Shown: in pieces, positions 55,169 to 61,289 of the stretch
Layout: each line of letters starts with the position of its first letter
How positions within the stretch are numbered: position 1 is the first letter of the stretch
Assembly: GCA_028868695.1 (NCBI GenBank)
Contig: JAGWTZ010000003.1
Coordinates: forward strand, 1 to 64,000
Source: Alphaproteobacteria bacterium
Lineage (GTDB): Bacteria > Pseudomonadota > Alphaproteobacteria > Rhizobiales > Aestuariivirgaceae
Direction of reading: 5' to 3'
DNA length: 64,000 nt
Position numbers and translations under genes: made by a program
The notes under the pieces: model-generated
The model's input: only the letters and a program-made list of their open reading frames with translations
Told to the model about the DNA's origin: nothing
The model's database searches: none

Positions 55169-55230
55169 GCGCCGGGGTTTAGACGGCGCACCCTTGGCGG
55201 CGCAAGTGAAAGTGCTATACGCATCGCATC

Positions 55231-56439
55231 ATGACCTTCGACACATCCAAGCTTCTTTCCCCCCGCGCCAACGCCGCCGATGAAGGCGCCATCATCCGCA
55301 TGTCGCAAAAAACCCGCGACCTGCGCGCCAAGGGCCATGATGTGGTGGCCCTGACGATCGGTGAGCCGGATTTCGACACGCCCGAAAACATCCGCACCGC
55401 GGCCAAGGAGGCGATGGACAAGGGCTTCACCCACTATGCCCCCACCGCCGGCATGGCCGATTTGCGCGAGGCGGTGGCCGAAAAGCTGCGCGTGGAAAAC
55501 AAGCTGAATTATGAAGCCGCCAACATCGTGCTCGCCAATGGCGCCAAGCAGGCGGTGAACAATGCCGTCCTCTCGCTCATCGGCCCCGGCGATGAGGCGA
55601 TCATGATGGCGCCCTACTGGGTGTCCTATGAGGGCTCGGTCAAATTCGCCGGCGGCAAGGCAGTGATTGTCGAGAGCACAGTGGCCGAAAACTACAAGCC
55701 GCCCATCGCCCGCATCGCCGCAGCGATCACGCCCGCCACCAAGCTCATCTTCCTCAACTCACCGTCAAACCCCACTGGTGCGGTGTGGAGCAGGGCAGAG
55801 CTGGAGGCGCTGGCCGCCGAAGTGCGCAAGCACCCCAATCTCATGGTGCTGTCCGATGAGATCTATGAATACATCCTGTTCGAGGGCGAGATGGTGTCCT
55901 TCGGTTCATTGCCCGGCATGCTGGACCGCACCATCACGCTGAACGGCTTCTCCAAGGGCTTCGCCATGACGGGCTGGCGCCTTGGCTATGCGGCAGCGCC
56001 GCTGCCGGTTGCGGTCGCCATGGCCCGCATGCAAAGCATCATCTCGGCCGGCGCCAACCAGTTCGTGCAGAAGGCCGCGGTGGCCGCGCTCAAGGGCCCG
56101 CGCGATGAAGTGGAGCGGATGCGCAAGATCTACCAGCAGCGCCGCGACATGGTGCTCAGCGGCCTGCGCGCCATTCCCGGCGTGAAGATCGGCCCCATCC
56201 CCGGCACATTCTATGCCTTCCCTGATGTGTCCGCCTTCCTCGGCAAGCGCGTCGGCAACCATGTGATCGACACCTCGGACCAGCTCTGTGATTGGCTCCT
56301 GGAGCAGCACGGCGTCACCACTGTTCCGGGCTCTGCCTTCGGCGCGCCCAGTTCCATCCGCCTGTCCTTTGCCGCCAGCGAGGCGGACATTGAAAAAGCG
56401 CTGGCGAGGCTGAAGAAGGGCCTGGGCGAACTCGCCTGA
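55231..56439 (+). CDS. Class I aminotransferase (aspartate aminotransferase-like)
   Basis: A PLP-dependent aminotransferase of 402 residues, fold type I, subgroup I-gamma by appearance. Visible blocks: 'LTIGEPDFDTPENI', 'YAPTAGMADLREAV', 'LNSPSNPTGAVWS', 'LSDEIYEYILF', and the PLP-lysine block 'NGFSKGFAMTGWRLGY'. 'SIRLSFAASEADIEKAL' closes the C-terminal domain and holds the substrate-binding Arg. It is probably the aspartate/prephenate aminotransferase of this organism; substrate range cannot be read from the sequence. Confidence 0.92.
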   Translation: MTFDTSKLLSPRANAADEGAIIRMSQKTRDLRAKGHDVVALTIGEPDFDTPENIRTAAKEAMDKGFTHYAPTAGMADLREAVAEKLRVENKLNYEAANIVLANGAKQAVNNAVLSLIGPGDEAIMMAPYWVSYEGSVKFAGGKAVIVESTVAENYKPPIARIAAAITPATKLIFLNSPSNPTGAVWSRAELEALAAEVRKHPNLMVLSDEIYEYILFEGEMVSFGSLPGMLDRTITLNGFSKGFAMTGWRLGYAAAPLPVAVAMARMQSIISAGANQFVQKAAVAALKGPRDEVERMRKIYQQRRDMVLSGLRAIPGVKIGPIPGTFYAFPDVSAFLGKRVGNHVIDTSDQLCDWLLEQHGVTTVPGSAFGAPSSIRLSFAASEADIEKALARLKKGLGELA

Positions 56440-56582
56440 GGCGAATGCGGCGCGCCCCGCCGCGCCAAATCTGAATTCATTTGTTGTCGCCTGTTCCCGC
56501 GGGAACAGCGCAGCCGCCTGCGCTGCTTCATTCTCCAACACAGCCCGGGCAATCACGCACCGGACCAAGATTGGAGAACATC

Positions 56583-57020
56583 ATGCCGAAAGCCTTAACC
56601 GCCGCCACCCTTGCTGCCATCACGTTCAGCGCCATTGCGCTGCAGGCGGGCAGCGCGTCCGCCGCTCACCGCCTGTTGCTGGGGCCAATGAAGCAAGTCC
56701 CCATTGTGGGCCAGCAAGCCGCCAATAGCCAATCCAGCGTCTCCAAGGGAACGTCCTATCCCGTGGGCGGCATTCTGGGCGGTGATTCCAATATCGGCCA
56801 CTTGCCGCATGATCCCATTCCCCCCGCACCGGGGCAGGGCGGCTCTACAGGCGGCGGCCATCCGCATGGCCCTGGCCTTGGCGTCTCGCTTAGCGTCTAT
56901 GGCCCGTTTGATCCCAACCATTTCTGCCGCATCATCATCCACAAGCACAAGCCAGTGCGCGTTTGCTATCCGGTGCCCACAGATCAAGGCCCCTCCATGT
57001 CCTTCGGCCTGGGCTTCTAG
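56583..57020 (+). CDS. Exported glycine/proline-rich protein of unknown function
   Basis: A 145-residue secreted protein with a signal peptide ending 'GSASA'. The middle is Gly/Pro/His-rich ('PPAPGQGGSTGGGHPHGPG'), and the end carries two cysteines ('NHFCRIIIHKHKPVRVCYPVP'). GGAG precedes the ATG at 56583 by eight bases. I do not recognise a family. It stands alone and is followed by the palindromic repeat region. Confidence 0.62.
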   Translation: MPKALTAATLAAITFSAIALQAGSASAAHRLLLGPMKQVPIVGQQAANSQSSVSKGTSYPVGGILGGDSNIGHLPHDPIPPAPGQGGSTGGGHPHGPGLGVSLSVYGPFDPNHFCRIIIHKHKPVRVCYPVPTDQGPSMSFGLGF

Positions 57021-57047
57021 CCAGCCCATCCCCACTTTCCACTTCCC

Positions 57048-57432
57048 GCCCTTCTCCCAAGGGGAGAAGGGCAGGGGGTTTGGTTCCCGTCATTCCCTTC
57101 TGCTCCCCGGAGGGGGAGCTGCCGCGCAAGCGGCTGAGGGGCGATGGGTTCCGCACCTCAACTGCCACCCTCATCTCCCCTCCGGCGCGTGCCGCGCCAC
57201 CTCCCCCTCAGGGGAGGATGGGGGAGCCACTCCCCACTCCCGTCATTCCGTGCAAGCGCCGGGCGAAGCCCGCCTATCATTGCAGGGCAATGATAGGTCT
57301 GCGCGCGACACGGAATCCCGCTTGGCCACCGGCTCTGCCTCTCCCTCTCCATGGGCGGGCTTGACCCGCCCATCCAGCGGGAGCCGGACATTCAGGCTGG
57401 ACCGGCGGGTCAGGCCCGCCGATGGAGAGGGG
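57048..57432. repeat. Mosaic of palindromic repeats
   Basis: At least five hairpins lie side by side with no coding frame: GCCCTTCTCCC/GGGAGAAGGGC (57048-57072), CCTATCATTGC/GCAATGATAGG (57273-57297, perfect), ATGGGCGGG/CCCGCCCAT (57351-57373), GGCGGG/CCCGCC near 57404-57420, and an outer pair CTCTCCAT/ATGGAGAG enclosing the last two. CGTCATTCCGTG at 57241 is related to the repeat at 39421. This fits a cluster of REP/BIME-type elements. Confidence 0.65.
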
Positions 57433-57484
57433 AAAGAGGAGGGTTGGAGCAGAATTAACTTGCTTTTATTCCTAGTCCGTGCTA

Positions 57485-57745
57485 GCTGCCTTCCGCTCCC
57501 TTGCACTGGGGTCCGGTTCATGACGGTGAACCCGGATGCAAGGGAGTGGCAGGCCTGCTGGAAGGGATAACGTATCCCAACTCCACCGGGAGCCAGGTTG
57601 AACTTCCTCGGGCACTAAGACCCGGGCTGCTATGGCAAGGCCTCTGGTGTCCCCCATCAGGCTTCCTCCGAGTAGGAAGTGAGATGGATCACCTCGGGTG
57701 GAGGGAATCTCCCATCAAGATGGGAGAGGCCCGATGAAACCACAG
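57485..57745 (+). ncRNA. Candidate structured non-coding RNA, unassigned
   Basis: A protein-free segment with dense, nested base pairing on the + strand. Stems seen: 57493-57505 with 57537-57549 (13 pairs, one G-U), continued inside by TCCGGTTCA with TGAACC-CGGA; GGGATA/TATCCC at 57564-57578; CGGG/CCCG at 57609-57624; CTTCCT/AGGAAG at 57662-57679; TCGGG/CCCGA (57694-57698 with 57730-57734) enclosing CTCCCAT/ATGGGAG (57709-57726, loop CAAG). A further hairpin near 57795-57813 followed by ACTTTTC could end the transcript. I cannot match it to tmRNA, 6S, SRP RNA or a known riboswitch. An orphan OMEGA/HEARO-type RNA or an intron remnant are possibilities. Strand is inferred. Confidence 0.5.
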
Positions 57746-57973
57746 ACCCATAGTGGCGGACTGACAGTTCACCTGATGCTCAATTCCTGCCGGCGCGTGG
57801 GGCAACCCAACGCACTTTTCAGGCCACTTAAAACACAGTGGCACCCGCGTCGGATTATCCCACGCGTCTCCCTTCTACTCTCTGCCCCGCACGCCACGGG
57901 GCAACCAAGGGAAAAGCCGCGCCCGGTTCCCAGGCGCAACCCTTCATTCACCATCCCCGCGCCCGCTCAAAAC

Positions 57974-58003
57974 TTGACAAATCGCCCCTCGCATGCGTTT
58001 TAG
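57974..58003 (+). promoter_or_regulatory. Candidate promoter of aspS
   Basis: A consensus TTGACA at 57974 is followed after 18 bases by TTTTAG, about 25 bases before the aspS start codon. The ribosome site AAGGA lies between. Confidence 0.55.
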
Positions 58004-58026
58004 CCGCCAAATTCGAAGGATTTCAG

Positions 58027-59808
58027 ATGACCCACGCCTATCGCACCCACACCTGCGGCCAATTGCGCGACAGCGACGCAAACGGCACCACCCGGCTCTC
58101 CGGCTGGGTGCACCGCGTGCGCGACCATGGCGGATTGCTGTTCATCGACCTGCGTGACCATTATGGCATGACCCAGGTGGTGGCAGACCCCGACAGCCCC
58201 TGCTTCAAGGTGGCCGAGAAAGTCCGTTCCGAATGGGTGATCCGCATTGACGGCAAGGTGCGCCTGCGCCCCGCCGGCACCGAGAACAAGGACATGCCCA
58301 CCGGCCTCGTCGAAATCTATGCCACTGAGATCGAAGTGCTCGGCCAGGCAGCGGAACTGCCGCTGCCGGTGTTCGGTGAGCCGGATTACCCCGAGGACAC
58401 GCGCCTCAAATACCGCTTCCTCGACCTGCGCCGCGAAACCCTGCACAAGAACATCATGACGCGCACCAAGGTGGTCAGCCACCTGCGCCGCAAGATGAAC
58501 GACATTGGCTTCAACGAGTTCTCGACGCCCATCCTCACGGCCTCCTCGCCTGAAGGTGCCCGCGACTTCCTCGTGCCCTCGCGCATCCACCCCGGCAAGT
58601 TCTTCGCCCTGCCGCAGGCGCCGCAGCAATACAAGCAGCTCCTGATGGTGGCGGGCTTCGACCGCTATTTCCAGATCGCCCCTTGCTTCCGCGATGAAGA
58701 CCCGCGCGCCGACCGCCTGCCGGGCGAGTTCTACCAGCTCGATCTTGAAATGAGTTTTGTGACCCAGGACGACTTGCTCTCCACCATGCAGCCTGTGGTG
58801 CTGGAGCTGTTCAACAGCTTCAAGGGCGCCAAGACCGTGCGCGCCGATGTGCCGCGCATTCCCTATGATGTCGCCGTGCGCAAATATGGCAGCGACAAGC
58901 CCGACCTGCGCAACCCCATCGAGATGCAGGCCGTCACCGAACATTTTGCGGGCTCCGGCTTCAAGGTGTTTGCCGGCATGATCGCCAATGACCCGAAGGT
59001 TGAGGTCTGGGCCATTCCAGCCCCCAAGGGCGGCAGCCGCGCTTTCTGCGACCGCATGAACGGTTGGGCGCAGAAGGAAGGCCAGCCGGGCCTCGGCTAT
59101 GTCTTCTGGCGTGAAGGTGAAGAGGGCGGGGCAGGGCCGATTGCCAAGAACATCGGGCCAGAGCGCACCGAAGCCATCCGCAAGCAGATGGGCCTTGGCG
59201 TGGGCGATGCCTGCTTCTTCGTCGCCGGCCGGCCGGAGAAGTTCTACAAATTCGCCGGCGATGCCCGCACCATCGTGGGCAAGGAGCTGAACCTCACAAA
59301 CGAAAACGAATTCGCCTTCTGCTGGATCGTCGATTTCCCCTTCTATGAGTGGAGCGAGGAAGACAAGAAGGTGGACTTCGGCCACAACCCCTTCTCCATG
59401 CCGCAAGGCGGCTTGAAGGCTCTGGAAAGCCAGGACCCGCTCACCATCAAGGCCTTCCAGTATGATATGGTCTGCAACGGCTATGAAATCGCCTCCGGCT
59501 CCATCCGCAACCATTCGCCCGAAACCATGGTGAAGGCCTTTGAGATCACTGGCGTCACCAAGGCTGAGGTGGAGGAACGTTTTGGCGGCATGTACCGCGC
59601 CTTCCAGTTCGGTGCACCACCCCATGGCGGCATGGCCTTTGGCGTGGACCGGCTGGTGATGCTCATCTGCGGCGTCACCAACCTGCGTGAAATCACGCTG
59701 TTCCCCATGAACCAGCAGGCGCAGGATCTGCTCATGGGCGCGCCCTCGGATGCAACGCCCAAGCAGTTGCGCGAATTGCACATCCGCCTCAATCTTCCGG
59801 AGAAGTGA
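58027..59808 (+). CDS. aspS: Aspartyl-tRNA synthetase
   Basis: Charges tRNA-Asp (and in many Alphaproteobacteria also tRNA-Asn). The 593-residue bacterial-type enzyme has an N-terminal OB anticodon domain ('[21 protein letters not shown]'-like, residues 24-43), class II motif 2 '[21 protein letters not shown]'-like around 225-245, a bacterial GAD insertion, and motif 3 '[15 protein letters not shown]'. The ATG at 58027 has AAGGA six bases upstream; the open frame continues upstream to 57838 but carries no conserved sequence. A terminator hairpin follows. Confidence 0.97.
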   Translation: MTHAYRTHTCGQLRDSDANGTTRLSGWVHRVRDHGGLLFIDLRDHYGMTQVVADPDSPCFKVAEKVRSEWVIRIDGKVRLRPAGTENKDMPTGLVEIYATEIEVLGQAAELPLPVFGEPDYPEDTRLKYRFLDLRRETLHKNIMTRTKVVSHLRRKMNDIGFNEFSTPILTASSPEGARDFLVPSRIHPGKFFALPQAPQQYKQLLMVAGFDRYFQIAPCFRDEDPRADRLPGEFYQLDLEMSFVTQDDLLSTMQPVVLELFNSFKGAKTVRADVPRIPYDVAVRKYGSDKPDLRNPIEMQAVTEHFAGSGFKVFAGMIANDPKVEVWAIPAPKGGSRAFCDRMNGWAQKEGQPGLGYVFWREGEEGGAGPIAKNIGPERTEAIRKQMGLGVGDACFFVAGRPEKFYKFAGDARTIVGKELNLTNENEFAFCWIVDFPFYEWSEEDKKVDFGHNPFSMPQGGLKALESQDPLTIKAFQYDMVCNGYEIASGSIRNHSPETMVKAFEITGVTKAEVEERFGGMYRAFQFGAPPHGGMAFGVDRLVMLICGVTNLREITLFPMNQQAQDLLMGAPSDATPKQLRELHIRLNLPEK

Positions 59809-59865
59809 GGCGCAGCCGCCTCATGCGCAAACAGCGGGTTGCGGCGCAGCCCGTGCCTGATTTAG

Positions 59866-59896
59866 AAAAGGGGCCTCCCAAACAGAGGCCCCTTTT
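59866..59896 (+). terminator. Terminator after aspS, touching the next start codon
   Basis: Perfect 12-base arms AAAAGGGGCCTC and GAGGCCCCTTTT with a seven-base loop. The run of T ends two bases before the start codon of the following L,D-transpeptidase, so the stem includes that gene's likely ribosome site. Confidence 0.75.
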
Positions 59897-59897
59897 C

Positions 59898-60560
59898 ATG
59901 ATGCGCAAGATCCTCGCCGCCGCTGCGGCGTCCTTCTCCCTTTTGCTTCTCTCTCCGGCTGAGGCTGCGGCCCCCAAGTGCAACAACTTTTTCGCCTGCC
60001 TCTTTGGCGCGCCGCGCCATCATGGCGCCGCCACGCTGCAGGACCCGGCGTTGAAGGTGAATGGCGCGCGCGACCAGTATGGCCACCCCATCACCCTGAC
60101 CGGCGGCTCGCGCCGCGAAACCGTGGCCTGGCATGAGACCAAATATCCGGTGGGCTCGATCATCGTGCGGACGCCGGAGCGGGCGCTTTATTATGTTTCC
60201 GGTGAAGGTGAAGCCATCAAATACGCTGTCGGCGTCGGCCGCGAAGGTTTCCAATGGGCGGGCACGTCGCGCGTTGCTGCCAAGACTGAATGGCCGGGCT
60301 GGACGCCGCCCAAGCAGATGATCGAGCGTGAAGCCAAGAAGGGCCATCACTTGCCCGCCCATATGGAAGGCGGCCCCGGCAATCCGCTGGGCGCGCGCGC
60401 CATGTATTTGGGCGGGCGCATGTACCGCATTCACGGCACCAACAATGAGGCTTCGATTGGCGGCGCGGTTTCCTCGGGCTGCATCCGCATGATGAATGCC
60501 GATGTGATTGATCTTTATAACCGCGTGAAGATTGGTGCACGGGTCTGGGTTTACCAGTGA
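59898..60560 (+). CDS. L,D-transpeptidase (YkuD), ErfK/YbiS-like
   Basis: A secreted enzyme of 220 residues that cross-links peptidoglycan or attaches proteins to it. Signal peptide 'MMRKILAAAAASFSLLLLSPAEA' is split by two tandem ATGs (59898, 59901). The catalytic domain covers about residues 85-218 with 'YRIHGTNNEASIGGAVSSGC' running into 'IRMMNADV', giving the His, Cys and Arg of the active site. 'PLGARAMYLGG' is also typical. An AGAGG lies inside the preceding terminator stem. It is the third such enzyme in the window. Confidence 0.9.
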   Translation: MMRKILAAAAASFSLLLLSPAEAAAPKCNNFFACLFGAPRHHGAATLQDPALKVNGARDQYGHPITLTGGSRRETVAWHETKYPVGSIIVRTPERALYYVSGEGEAIKYAVGVGREGFQWAGTSRVAAKTEWPGWTPPKQMIEREAKKGHHLPAHMEGGPGNPLGARAMYLGGRMYRIHGTNNEASIGGAVSSGCIRMMNADVIDLYNRVKIGARVWVYQ

Positions 60561-60589
60561 GGCGGTTTTTCCCGCTTTTGCCTCTTTCG

Positions 60590-60619
60590 CCGGCGGGTTC
60601 TCCCCGCCGGTTTTCTTTC
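60590..60619 (+). terminator. Terminator after the L,D-transpeptidase gene
   Basis: CCGGCGGG and CCCGCCGG arms with a five-base loop run into TTTTCTTTC. Confidence 0.75.
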
Positions 60620-60631
60620 GCGCCCCGCAAC

Positions 60632-60666
60632 GAAAAACCCCGGTGGCGAGGGGCCAACCGGGGTTT
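60632..60666 (-). terminator. Terminator of the Lys/Ala micro-protein gene
   Basis: On the minus strand AAACCCCGGT and ACCGGGGTTT pair around a 12-base loop and continue into TTCG; it begins about 30 bases after the stop codon at 60695. Confidence 0.7.
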
Positions 60667-60694
60667 GATTCAGTTTTACCTGAATGGAAGAAGG

Positions 60695-60775
60695 TTACTT
60701 CTTCTTAGCAGCCTTCTTGGCGGTCTTCTTAGCGGCCTTCTTGGCGGTCTTCTTCGCAGCTTTCTTAGCAGCCAT
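60695..60775 (-). CDS. 26-residue Lys/Ala repeat micro-protein (histone H1-like)
   Basis: A tiny gene with an excellent ribosome site (GGAGAG six bases before the ATG) and its own terminator. The product is almost only Lys, Ala and Thr in repeats of the type AAKK and TAKK (MAAKKAAKKTAKKAAKK...), ending KKK. Such sequences resemble the C-terminal tails of histone H1/HU-like proteins and could bind DNA or RNA, or neutralise acidic partners. It is reported because of the translation signals; repeats alone would not be enough. Not linked to nrdJ by a short gap. Confidence 0.65.
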   Translation of the reverse strand: MAAKKAAKKTAKKAAKKTAKKAAKKK

Positions 60776-61242
60776 AGTTCTCTCCATAAGAGTAAGATTG
60801 TTGTTTGCCCCACAACGCGGGCCCGACTGACATGAAACGGGTTTCAACAAAAAAATATTTTTTATTTCCGCCCGTAACTGAGACGTCTTGTGAACCTCAT
60901 TGTGTGATTCGGCAATATGCCGACTACATCTTGTGCATACGCTCCATTTGGTTAAGAAAATGCAAACCTCGCGCGGCTTGAAATGATTATCCGTGTACTG
61001 ATTAAAATGAAAATTGGAAAAAGCCTTTCAATCCGGCCATGAATTCATTTCAATCAGTGTACTGACTAAACAATTTTGGAAGCGGTTTGCGCCTATTTGC
61101 GTCCCGTCATTCCTTCCGGCGAAGAAAAATTATGCACAAAAAGTTTTGCCGCAGGCGGATTCAAGGCCTTCAACGCCGCATCAGCCGCCATTTTCAGGGA
61201 GGCTGAAGCCGGAATTTGGCGAGGCTCTTCGCTCGAAAAGCA
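60776..61242. other. AT-rich intergenic region with short repeats
   Basis: Between the micro-protein and the nrdJ 3' end. It is clearly richer in A+T than its surroundings (for example 60845-60868). GTGTACTGATTAAA at 60993 recurs as GTGTACTGACTAAA at 61057; the second lies in TCAGT-GT-ACTGA. A GAAACCCGTTTC-type palindrome near 60835 sits in the micro-protein promoter region. No coding frame is credible here; 61071-61240 shows nothing further. Confidence 0.5.
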
Positions 61243-61268
61243 GAAGGCCGGGATCACTCCCGGCCTTC
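61243..61268 (-). terminator. Terminator of nrdJ
   Basis: Perfect 11-base arms GAAGGCCGGGA and TCCCGGCCTTC with loop TCAC lie 22 bases after the nrdJ stop. On the minus strand they are followed by TGCTTTTC. Confidence 0.8.
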
Positions 61269-61289
61269 AATCACGTCAACGTCCGGCGA

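Noticed and set aside
57485-57745. Assignment of the structured segment to tmRNA, 6S RNA or a cobalamin riboswitch
   Set aside because: No tRNA-like acceptor or tag-peptide frame, no long rod with a central bubble, and no B12-box-like conserved block could be found. The IscB-type OMEGA RNA landmarks I remember are also not clearly present, so the family is left open.
57838-58026. N-terminal extension of aspS
   Set aside because: The extra 63 residues show no synthetase similarity, overlap a consensus promoter, and a ribosome site precedes 58027.
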